Source of the DNA: Platanthera guangdongensis
Lineage: Eukaryota; Streptophyta; Magnoliopsida; Asparagales; Orchidaceae
DNA length: 64,000 bases
Direction: 5' to 3'
Assembly (NCBI GenBank): GCA_039583875.1
Contig: CM077158.1
Span: 233,732,453-233,796,452 of the forward strand
Both the position numbers and the translations under genes were made by a program. The first letter of the stretch is position 1, and every line of letters starts with the position of its first letter. The notes beneath the pieces are model-generated. The model worked only from the letters and a program-made list of their open reading frames with translations, had not been told where the DNA came from and searched no databases. Below, one piece after another: positions 34,103 to 43,900 of this stretch.

Positions 34103-36587
34103 TATATGGCTTTAACTGATGTGACATCGACCGGTTCACCGAGAAGGTGCCCTGAATGCACGGGGTATGTGACCGTGTGAGCCTACGCCTGTGATGAAAT
34201 GAATATTAGTATATTGCTCGCTTGTGCTAATAAAATTGCAGGGAAGGAGCATCGCCGCCCCGAGTTGGGGGCGGGATCGTTATAATTTGGTCAGCATTGC
34301 TGACCGTTGCCTTGTTTTGCCACCGTGCGGTGGTTTGTTGCTTGCAGGTGCTGCTGGACCAAGCGGTCAATAGCGGGCTAAAGCCCAAAATGCGAAGCCG
34401 GCCCTAGAAGGCCTAATTGGAGTGTTTACTGTTTTTATTCATGTATGACCGGCCTGTGTGCCGTGGTTTGTAAAACATGTAATATAAAGTGAACAATTCT
34501 GTAAGGCCTTAAGGCCTGTACTTGTGTATGTACAACATTCATGTTTTGGTATTAGTGAACATTCATGATTTAGTGCTGGGTTCTTTATTGCAACTTATAT
34601 AAACTGCTTCCGCTAGAATGCTCTGTGTAGGACGTTTTGATTGGTTGGATGGTTTCCATGAGTAACCACCCGGTCTGTCTGTAGTATATGGCGTCGGGCC
34701 CCGACCGGACCTACTGCTATATGCTATGCGACGGATAGGAGGTGTTACACGACGTGCTCGAGTAAAGTTGCGTCGCTCATATGCGTGTGATAATTTGTGC
34801 ACAGTTTGGTGTGTGCTACATCAATTTGGTATCAGATTTCGTCACAAAGATTTCTTAATCATTGTCGATCCTCCTGCGTCACTTTCCTAATATTATGCAA
34901 ACACGTTCCGGAAATGTGTATTTTCCACAATCATCCGTGCCCAATAACATGGACGGAAATCCAAATAACAGAGAGGTCATACAAGCCCAACTCGCGGTCG
35001 TCCAACGTGATCTCACCGATCAAATTTCACAACTAACAGCCAGTGTTGTAGATGTCGGCGGACATGTCCGACATGTCGGTCGACATAAATGTTTTGGGCA
35101 GAAAACGCTATGACATCGACATTTTAAGCAAAAATATCGTTTTTGAAAATATCCCCGATATATCGGTCTTGAGGCCCCGATATATAGGTTTTATCCGATG
35201 TATCGGACGATATCTCGTGTACGATATATAACGAATACTATATATATATATTCATTTTAAGCGTTCAAGCGGTAATATTATGTTTTGTGCTATATTTCGT
35301 GCATCTCTCTGAGCCAAGATTTGACTTTTTTCTCGTCTCACCCTCATTTGATGCTTTTTATGTCGTCTTCAATGCTTCTTTTTATGCAATTTATATACAC
35401 ACATTATGTGTATATATGTTTAATGTATAATTTATAAATATATATTATGTGAAAATTTATTTAATAAATTTATAAAATATTAAAATCCGACATTGTAAAA
35501 TATTCCCGATATGTCCCCCGCAATCCGACATACGACAATTCAAACTCAAACCGACGTGAACCCGACATCAGACATCTGCAACCTTGCTCACAGCGGCATT
35601 TACAAATTTGACTCAAACGATTCAGACCGGTTTTCCACCGCAAAACCACCACCAAAACCCCCCACCCCACAATCCTCCATACCGCCAGCCACATCCACAC
35701 AATGATCATGGCGATGGGGATCGCAATGGCGTTTGGCAAAATTAAAATTGATGTCCCAAAATTTGATGGTTATGGTGATCCGAAAGTGTTTAAAGATTGG
35801 TTAATGAAGATAGAATGTTATTTTGACTGGCACAAATTGGACGACCACCAAAAGGTGACAGTCGCTCGAATGAAATTAGAGAGTTGAGCCCAAGTATTTT
35901 GGTTAAATGAAGAGCGTCGTGTTGGTGGTGTCGCTCATACATGGCCACAAATGCGTAGCTTACTCACCACTCACTTTGACACCACATATCATTGCACAAA
36001 TATGTTACAAGAGTTCACTTCGTTGCGTCAGGGCAACTGTTCGGTGACTGAGTACATGTGAAAGCTCAAGGAATTAATGATCCGTTGTGATATTCAGGAA
36101 ATGCCCGAGCTCACCGTCTCATGATTCCGTAAGGGACTTCATTCGGAAATTCAAAGTCAAATTCGGCAATATGATCATCATGATCTAAACTCTGCCATGA
36201 ATGCAGCCTTTGACATTGAGAAGCATCTGTCAGTGACCACGAATTCACGAGCATCCTCCTCCAAATTTTTTTCCAATCCCAAACCTCTTCCATGCACCTT
36301 CCTATTTCATGCGGGAAGAATGTTTTAGGCGACACCTCCAAATCAGTTACCATTACCGCTAGGAAAGCAAACGACATTTCGGGCGAACGCATCCCTATAG
36401 GCAAGACAAACAAAGCCAACGTCACGTGTTATGCTTGTAACCAACCCGGTCACTATGCGGTTGAATGTCCTACCCGCAAAAAGTTGGCGACGCTAATTGA
36501 ACCCACGGCTGATGACGACGATCTCGTCTATGAGGAATATCGTGACATTGAGGAGTCTGATATTCCTAGTGACATGGAATAAGAGTA
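34103..36587 (+). repeat. Tandem unit 4
   Basis: This is the unit that continues into Gypsy-3 protease and pol. It has the shortest (TA)n tract and a C-to-A change at its start (GAGTATATATGG). Confidence 0.9.
34895..36582 (+). pseudogene. Gypsy-3 gag, copy 4 (adjacent to pol)
   Basis: This copy ends at TAA 36580-36582 and continues directly into the Gypsy-3 protease region, so it occupies the original gag position. It shares most diagnostic variants with copy 2. A private S-to-R change gives EEYRDIEES in the acidic tail. Confidence 0.88.
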
Positions 36588-36599
36588 TCCCACCCACCC

Positions 36600-37110
36600 C
36601 CGCAACCTCTCGGTCATGCGTTGCATCTTTACTACCCCACATAATACACATGATTGGAAACACTATAGTATTTTTTTCTTTATATTTCAAATGCGGTGAA
36701 AAAACGTGCAAACTCATTATTGATAGTGAGAGTTGCATGAACGTCGTCTCCGAAGCCGCGATTCTCCGCGTGAAATTAGCTCCCGAACTGCACCCCACTC
36801 TTACAAAATCGCATGGGTCAATAAGACCTCTATCCCGATCTCCAAATGTTGTCTCGTTCCCTTTACCATTAAGGACTATGTTGACCAAATTTGGTGTGAC
36901 GTTATTCCCATGAACGCTTGTCATGTCCTCCTTGGGTGCCCTTGGCTTTATGACAACAACGTCACCCACTTTGGTCGCACAAATACATATGAATTTAAAT
37001 TCAAAGATCAAAAAATCACCTTACGCCTGACTGCGCCTAAGGACCTCAAGACCGAGGACACCTCCCTTCCCGTGGTCAAACAAAGCTTATGCTTAATCAA
37101 CCACAAATAA
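36600..37110 (+). pseudogene. Gypsy-3 aspartic protease, catalytic glycine replaced
   Basis: The retropepsin-like domain is seen in CKLIIDSESCMNVVSEAAI and, after a frame change near 36800, in CLVPFTIKDYVDQIWCDVIP and ACHVLLGCPWLYDNNVTHFG. At 36722-36730 the catalytic triplet reads Asp-Ser-Glu; the glycine of the family's Asp-Ser-Gly is changed to glutamate. The style of the C-terminal half fits chromoviruses of the CRM/Galadriel kind (inference). The stop is at 37108-37110. Confidence 0.85.
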
Positions 37111-37131
37111 TTTGAGCGGGATAACTTTTCC

Positions 37132-38580
37132 TTGAAGGCGGTATATGCATTAGTCTTGCTTCAATCTAACGGCGCACTTTCCCCTACAACAACCTTGCCC
37201 ACTGAATTCTTGACCCTACTTGAGGAATTTAAGGACGTCCATCCTGATGAACTTCCCTCTGAATTGCCTCCCCTTCGGAGTATCCAACATGCTATCAATT
37301 TTATTCCGGGATCTACTCTTCCCAACCTCCCCCACTATCGTCTTAATCCTAGTGCGCATGCGGAACTCCAAGCCCAAATTTCCGATCTACTCTCTAAAGG
37401 TCTCATCCGGCATAGTTTAAGTCCATGCGCGGTCCCGACACTTCTCGCCCCTAAGAAAGATGGTTCATGACGAATGTGCGTCGATAGTAGGGCAATCAAT
37501 AAAATAATTATTAAGTACCGCTTTCCAATTCTCCGTTTGGATGATTTGTTGGACATGCTTAGTGGTGCCACAATTATTTCTAAAATTGATCTTAGGAGCG
37601 GGTACCATCAAATACGGATTAGAGAAGAGGATGTGTGGAAAGGGGCGTTTAAATCTAAAGAGGGTTTGTATGAATGACTTGTCATACCATTTGGGCTCTT
37701 CAATGCCCCAAGCACATTCTTCCGCATGATGACTCAACTCTTTAATAATTTTATGGGAAAATCTTTGGTGATCTATTTTGATGATTTATTAATCTATTGT
37801 GTGTCCGCACATGATCACACCTATCATTTAAGACAAATCTTTGAAGTTCTCTGGAAGGAAAAACTTTTTATAAATCTAAAGAAGTGTATTTTTATGGATT
37901 CCTCCGTCTCATTTTTAGGCTATATTGTTAGTGCGGATGACATAAAGGTGGACCCCGCAAAAGTTCAAACAATAATTGATTGGCTGGAACCACAATCTAT
38001 TCGGGATGTTAGAAGTTTTCATGACTTGACCACTTTTTATAGATGTTTCATTCGAGACTTTAACACGATTATGGCTCCCCTAACTGAATGCATGAAAAAT
38101 GAAGATTTAAAGTGGTCCAAAGCCGCCTCTTTTGCCTTTTCGAAGATAAAAAAATTAATGACTGAGACGCCGGTTCTCCGTTTACCGAATTTCAATAAAA
38201 TTCTTGAGGTTTCTTGTGACGCCTCCGGTGCAGGAATATGTGGCGTGTTAAGTCAAGAAGGCCACCCGGCTGTCTTCTTTAGTGAGAAATTAAGTGAGCC
38301 AAAACTTAATTATTCTAACTATGAACGTGAGTTTTACGCTCTTATTCAAAGTCTACGTCATTGGCGTCACTACCTCTTGTCCAAGGAGTTCATTCTTCTC
38401 TCGGACCATGACGCCTTACACTATATCAATTCCCAACAAAAATTTAGTCTGCGTCAAGCTAAATGAGTCTCTTTCCTTCAAGAATACACTTTTGTGATCA
38501 AACATTGCAAGGGTAAACACAATCGTGTCGCCGATGCCCTAAGCCGCATTAACTTACTTATCTCACTCTTGATGTTAAGG
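37132..38580 (+). pseudogene. Gypsy-3 reverse transcriptase and RNase H, three TGA stops
   Basis: The frame is almost continuous and is broken only by stops: TGA 37468 after KKDGS, TGA 37675 after EGLYE, TGA 38464 after RQAK, all at positions where related proteins have tryptophan. Motifs: [53 protein letters not shown], catalytic YFDD in VIYFDDLLIY, FLGYIVSADDIKVD. RNase H: VSCDASGAGICGVL, YSNYEREFYALIQSLRHWRHYL, LLSDHDALHYI, NRVADALSRI. In the connection region GLT is replaced by DLT in FHDLTTFYR. Confidence 0.9.
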
Positions 38581-38597
38581 TCTTAGGATTTGAACGA

Positions 38598-40283
38598 GTG
38601 AAACATGAATATGCGGAATGCAAGAATTTTAAGGATATCTTTCACTCACTTCAAATGCAATCCCCACACACTATTTCTGAATACTTTCTACGTGATGAGT
38701 ACTTATTTAAGGGGTCACGTTTGTGCATTCCGGAATATTCCTCCCTTCGACTTTTTCTAATTTGGGAGCTGCATGGTTGCGGTTTAGGTGGCCATTTTGG
38801 CCATGATAAAACCATCTCTTTGGTCGAAGAAAAGTTTTTTTTGGCCCGGGTTAAAACGCATGGTTAACCAAGTCGTGGGTAGTTGTAATAAATGTCAACT
38901 TGCTAAGTGCACAAAACACACACGGGCTTATACACTCCACTCCCCATTTCTTTTGTGCCATGGGACGACATTAGCATGAACTTCATCTTGGGTCTACCAC
39001 CGACACCGTGCCACCACAATTCTATTTTAGTCGTAGTTGACCGATTTTCGAAAATGACATTTTATTTCTTGCAACCGTACGAATGATGCGTCTCATATAT
39101 CAAAAATATATTTTAAAGAGTTTGTTAGTCATCGCGGGCTCCCTAAAACTATAGTCCCGGATATGGATGTTAAATTTACTTCTTATTTCTGGAAAACATT
39201 GGATCTTGGTTGGCACCAAACTCCTTTTTTCTGCGGCTTACCACCCACAAACGGATGGTCAAACCGTGGTGGTAAACAAGAGTTTGGGTAATTTGCTTCG
39301 ATGTCTCGTGGGCGACCACATGGGGACGTGTGATCTTGTCCTCCCACATGCGCAACTTGCGTACAATAATTCAAAAAATCGCTCCACGGGCCTCTCATCG
39401 AATAAAATTGTGCATGGTTACAATGCACGTGTGCCAATCGACTTGATTCCATTGCCTCAGGCTTATAAGTCAAGTCATTTTGCCCATGAATTTGCTCAAC
39501 ACATACATGCGTTACACTGTGATATCCACCAACGGCTAGTCACTACATACAAAGAATATCAATCCGATGCGAATGTGCACAAACTGGCTCCACTTTTTGA
39601 CGTAGGAGATTTAGTCTTGGTTAAGTTAATTCCCGAACGGTTACCCACGGGTGCCGTCAAGAAATTGGCCAACCGGCTTGCCGAACCTTTTAAGATTTCA
39701 AAGAAGTTGGGCGATAACGCGTACGTGCTTGACTTGCCTAGCGATTGAGGAATTCACTCCATGTTTAATGTTTCCGATCTAACACTATTTCGCGAACCAC
39801 CACAAGAACTATTTTGCCCCCCTTCTTCATCTCTTCACGGCCATTCTCATGGGTTAGTGAGTGAACCCCCACCCTTACATGTTGTCTCCTCGGACGTACC
39901 CACCTTCTCTTCACGCGGGGGTACGACCGATTCTATGTTTGTTTCTAATGCTTTTCCCAGGTTCCCGAAGAGTATCTCTGTCTCGGATTGTATTTTGGAT
40001 AATCAACTCATTGCTTTCATCCAATGACGGCGTGCACCGCTACTTGGTTCGTTGGAAAGATCGTCCGCTTTGCGATGCTACATGGGTGACCGCCGAGGAG
40101 ATGAAGCTCCTTGATGATGACATGTTGCACCGTTATCGCTTGGACCACTCACCAGTGATGAGTGATTTCGAGCGTGGGAGGATTGATGGCGCCGACTCGG
40201 TTCCACTCGACGACGCTCCGTGCGGCTACGACCTTCGCCCCAACACGAGGAAATCATATCGAGACATGTTGCACAACTTTTAA
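38598..40283 (+). pseudogene. Gypsy-3 integrase with chromodomain, reading into the LTR
   Basis: The HHCC part is HGCGLGGHFGHDKT plus CNKCQLAKC. The core is badly shifted between 38860 and 39170. Later motifs are HPQTDGQT, LRCLVGDHMGTCDLVLPHAQ and FDVGDLVLVKLIPERLP. The codon at 39266-39268 is GTG (Val) at the site of the third catalytic glutamate. The C-terminal part holds a clear chromodomain, RYLVRWKDRPLCDATWVTAE followed by EMKLLDDDMLHRY. The frame then crosses the LTR start at 40184 and ends at 40281-40283, so the last 32 codons are encoded in the LTR, as known from CRM-type chromoviruses. Confidence 0.85.
40169..40183 (+). promoter_or_regulatory. Polypurine tract of Gypsy-3
   Basis: GAGCGTGGGAGGAT stands just before the LTR start TGATGG. 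It lies inside the reading frame of the integrase tail. Confidence 0.7.
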
Positions 40284-40900
40284 ACTTATCCGTCATTTTT
40301 TTCTAACTATTTTCGGCATTTCCATGCGTTCTGCTCGACCAAATTGTTAGGCGGTCAAGAACCGGCTTTTATCTTTATTTTCTGCATTTTATTTTGGCCA
40401 AGGACTTTTGAATGACTAGGATTTAACTTCTTTTGATGTGGGGCTAGAGGTACTCCTCTTGGAGAGTATATATACCCCCTCTTTTGTTTTAGGGCAACTT
40501 CATTGTTAAGAAAGAAGAAAATTGGGATATCCAATTCCTTGCCTCCATCCCGCTCGGCGCGACACCGACGGAGCCTGCTCGGCGCGACACCAGCGGAGAG
40601 CCCCTCTTCCCCCCGACGCGACACCAGCGGCGACCCTCCCTCTCCCTCCCGGCATGATACCGGTCGCCCGCCCCTCCCTCGCTCGCCTACGGGGCTCCTT
40701 GCGCCGGTGCCGACTGCGGTCTATTTCTCCCGGATCTCATCCAGTTGGGTAACTCTTTCCTCACCTCCACCTTGTGGCGTGCTTCGCCTATTTCGTTTCA
40801 GTTTTGTGTGTGCCTGAACGATCTAGTGTGAGAACAGAAATAACGAACAAATCGGGACAAGTAAGGGCCGTCGCCGTCCTCCAACCAATTGGTCGGAAGG

Positions 40901-41075
40901 TGTTAATGTATATTTGGACGAATAACGGGTTCGGAGGCATAACGGGTCAGTTCGGACACGTGTAGATCCGATACCCGTAGAAACTCCTTAGGTTTGCCTA
41001 TTTATACCCGCCTAGGGGCAACGGGTAGGGGATTCCACTTTGATCCCCATCCGGATGCTTCGAGCAACACACTCA
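40901..41075 (+). repeat. 5' LTR of Copia-1
   Basis: It starts TGTTAATGTATATTTGG and ends GCAACACACTCA. TATTTATA at 40999-41006 is the likely TATA box. Confidence 0.93.
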
Positions 41076-42162
41076 ATCTCGAAGTTAAGCCCCCGTTGCT
41101 CGTAACCGTCCCCCAAAACCGTCTCTCCCGATTCCAGTTGAAGGAGTTCCGTCGCCGGTGTTCGATCGCTGGAGTCGATTTCCTGTAGCCGCCCGGGAAG
41201 GACGCCGCCTCCGCTGCTTGATCGCGAAGAAGGAGAAGTAGAACAACGCCATCGCCGTTTTTCCGATCGGACGGAGAAGGAGTTCCGCCGCTGTGATCGA
41301 TAGGGAAGGACGCCTACGCTCTCTCGTTTTCTGCGATTTCTGCGCCGTCCGTCGGCCATCACAGATCGCTAAAGGCAGAAGAGTCTCGTCTCTCCCATAA
41401 CCGTTCACGCGAGAACCGCAGTCGCTGTTTCCGATTCTTGGATTCGGAGTTATCGCCGCCTGGTTTCGCGAAGAGAACGGCTCTCGCCGTCGCAGATCGT
41501 GAAGGAGAACCTAGCAGGAAACCTAGCCGCTGTGGTTGCCTCTGTTGGGATCGGAATTGGGAAAGAGAGGAGACAGAACCGCCGCCGCTGTTATAGATCG
41601 GGAGAAGGTGGTTGTCTTCGATCGGTATCAGAACAACAACAAAAAAAGGATTTTGATTTCGCGATTTGCTTTGGCCGCCACTGGTGTGTTCTGTCGCGAG
41701 AAGGGAAGAAGCCTCCGACATCGCCGTTTTTGATCAGGAAAGGAGAAAATTTTGTCGATTCTTGTTCTCCCGTCGCCACTGCCGCCTGGGTTCAGGAAGA
41801 AAGAGGCCCGCCGTTTTTACAGATCGAAAAAAAAAACAAAACAAGGGCTGAAAGTCGCCGCCTCTGTCATCACCATTTCTAATCTCCTGAATAAAAAGAC
41901 ATTCTAGATCAGAACAGGTGTTGCTTCAGTCACTTTGATTTACCTTCTCCCGTTCAATTTTCTGGAAGGAAAAGGGCAGCAACACTCTTTGAAGAAGAAA
42001 GTTAAAGTTTTTCTTTGGTTTTACTGGAAGCTTTTTAAGTCAAGCTCTAGAAGACCACAACCCGCATACCATTGAGAAAAAGTTTTTTCCTTCCTGTGTT
42101 GGAAATTGCTGACAACACTAGGTAGTAGTTTGCACCTCTATTTTGGAGTTCTGTGTTGTGCA
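41076..42162 (+). other. Copia-1 leader
   Basis: 1,087 bases rich in CGCCGTTTTTCGATCG-like purine and CG blocks. No usual tRNA-Met site abuts the LTR; a related sequence GGTATCAGAAC appears only at 41624-41634. Open frames on both strands here show no domain. Confidence 0.7.
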
Positions 42163-43173
42163 ATGATGAAAGGAAATAACTTCACCTCTCCCGTGCCGAT
42201 GAAAAAATTAGAGAAATTCACGGCGACTGAATTCAACGACTAGAAGCTGAATACGCAATTTGGAATGAAGTACCTGAACGTGTTCTACACAGTTCAGTCT
42301 GATCGTGCTGCTGTTATGGGGACTGACGATGAGGCACAATGGATTGCTGATGAGGACTTCTGCCGCGACTACCTGCTGAACTGCTTGTCCTCCAGCCTGG
42401 CGAAGACGTACATCAAAATGAAGACCGCCAAGGAAATCTGGGAGGCACTGGAGGAGCACTTCAGTCAAGAGGAGGATCTGTCCAAGGCACACCTGGTGGA
42501 CAAATTCCACTCCTTCATTTTTGACGAGGAGAAGGCGATTCTCCCTCAGGTATCGGATTTTGAAGCTATAGTAGATTCTTTACATAGTGAGAACATTTCT
42601 CTGCCAGACAGTTTTGTTGCTGGCACGATTATTTTTAAACTGCCCTCTACATGGTACAACTTTAAAACTGAAATGTACCGCAAGAAGATGCAGGTCGGTC
42701 TTAATGACCTCAAGCGATTTATTCGTATTGAGGATGAAAATAGGATTCGACACGCTTTAGAAACTGTTAGCAAGCAGAAGGCTGCGGCTAACATGCTCCT
42801 TAGTTCTAAACGCGTGTCGAACCCTAAGAGGACCAGACCCTCCCATGGTAGCTCCCAAGTTGCAGGCCCTAACAAACGCAATAAAAAATTTAAGGGCAAG
42901 TGTTTTAACTGCAATAAGTGGGGACACAGTGCATCTGATTGCAGGCTCCCTAAAAGGGAAAGAACCAAAGCACCACAGGATGACAACCAAGCCAATATGG
43001 TTAGCCAAGCTGAGCCTTCCGACTTTGTTGTAATGGTCGGAAATGCTACGGCCAGCACAGAGTGGTACTTGGATTCGGGGGCGACGTGCCACGTTTGCAA
43101 CAATTCTGCTCTTATGACAGGTCTCACTACTGTGAAAGAGTCTGTGACGGTGGCCAATGGTGACACAAGCTGA
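42163..43173 (+). pseudogene. Copia-1 gag and protease
   Basis: The reading frame starts at ATG 42163 (MMKGNNFTSPVPMKKLEKF) and meets TAG at 42241, in FND-stop-KLNTQF, where copia gags usually have tryptophan. The rest is open for 302 codons: gag-polyprotein core (DEDFCRDYLLNCLSSSLA, IWEALEEHF, LVDKFHSFIFDEE), one CCHC knuckle CFNCNKWGHSASDC, and a protease start with an intact triplet in WYLDSGATCHVC. The frame is lost at about 43160. It is the best preserved gag in the window; one stop and one shift separate it from an open frame. Confidence 0.9.
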
Positions 43174-43900
43174 CGTACTAAAGGTGGGGAACGCAACCTT
43201 GCTGTTATCCTCAGGTAAGTCTTTAATTTTAAAGAACGTCAAATTTATTCCTTCATTAGCTGCTAACTTAGTGTCTATTAGTCTTTTATGTGATGCTGGT
43301 ATGTCATTTAATTTTTATAGCGGTAGAGTAACACTGTCAGTTAACTCACACTATTTTGGATGTGTAAAAGATGTACCGACTAAGTCTAGCAAATGAAGTA
43401 GTTCAACAAGTTCAAACAAACTTAGTTATCCCTAAGACTCTACATGAGAGACTAGGACACGTGAACTATAGGAAAATGTTCCAAATAGCTAGAACTCACC
43501 AGATCACATTAGATACTAAGTTACAGCCTGAGAAATGTGACGTGTGTGCTCAGACTAAGATCACTAGGAAACCTTTTAGTGCGGTTACTAGGAGCACAAC
43601 ACCTCTAGAGCTTATACATTCCGACATATGTGACTTTAAAAGTTTTGTCACCAGAGGAGGAAGGAAGTATATGATCACATTTATAGATAAATGCTCTAGG
43701 TTCTGTCACATCTATCTTCTTAAAACTAAAGATGAAGCGTTTGAAAAGTTTTGTCTTTTCAAAACCAGGGTAGAGAACCAACTAGACATAAGAATTAAGA
43801 GGTTTAGAAGTGATAGAGGAGGAGAATACATGTCCAGTGAGTTCCGGGGTTTCCTTGCCTCTCAAGGGATCATAGCAGAAACCACTGCTCCTTACTAACC
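43157..43900 (+). pseudogene. Copia-1 protease end and integrase
   Basis: After the shift near 43165 the protease continues (LKNVKFIPSLAANLVSISLL), with a second shift near 43380. Integrase follows: zinc part HERLGHVNYRKM...CDVCAQTK, core IHSDICDF and RSDRGGEYMSSEF with two catalytic aspartates. A TAA at 43896-43898 cuts the motif AETTAPY; the next codons read [14 protein letters not shown] with the catalytic glutamate. Integrase here lies before RT, the order that defines copia. Confidence 0.9.

Larger units (their letters stand above)
26635..36587 (+). repeat. Four-copy ~2.49-kb tandem array across the Gypsy-2/Gypsy-3 junction
   Basis: Units are 26635-29122 (2,488 bp), 29123-31613 (2,491), 31614-34102 (2,489) and 34103-36587 (2,485). 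Each holds the last 647 bases of the Gypsy-2 LTR, the CGACG duplication, the last 69 bases of the Gypsy-3 LTR, the primer site and the whole decayed gag including its AT-rich insertion. Copies are near-identical; length differences are mostly in a (TA)n tract. The join reads GAGTATCTATGG, combining GAGTATC from the gag end with TCTATGG from the LTR, a 2-bp overlap. Confidence 0.95.

Noticed and set aside
41080..41090. 5S rRNA-like CGAAGTTAAGC next to the Copia-1 LTR, recalling Cassandra elements
   Set aside because: Only 11 bases match, outside the LTR, and the rest of the 5S promoter is not in the right order or spacing.
41012..41882. Several 60-127-codon frames in the Copia-1 leader
   Set aside because: No domain, both strands open at once, and the position between LTR and gag marks an untranslated leader.
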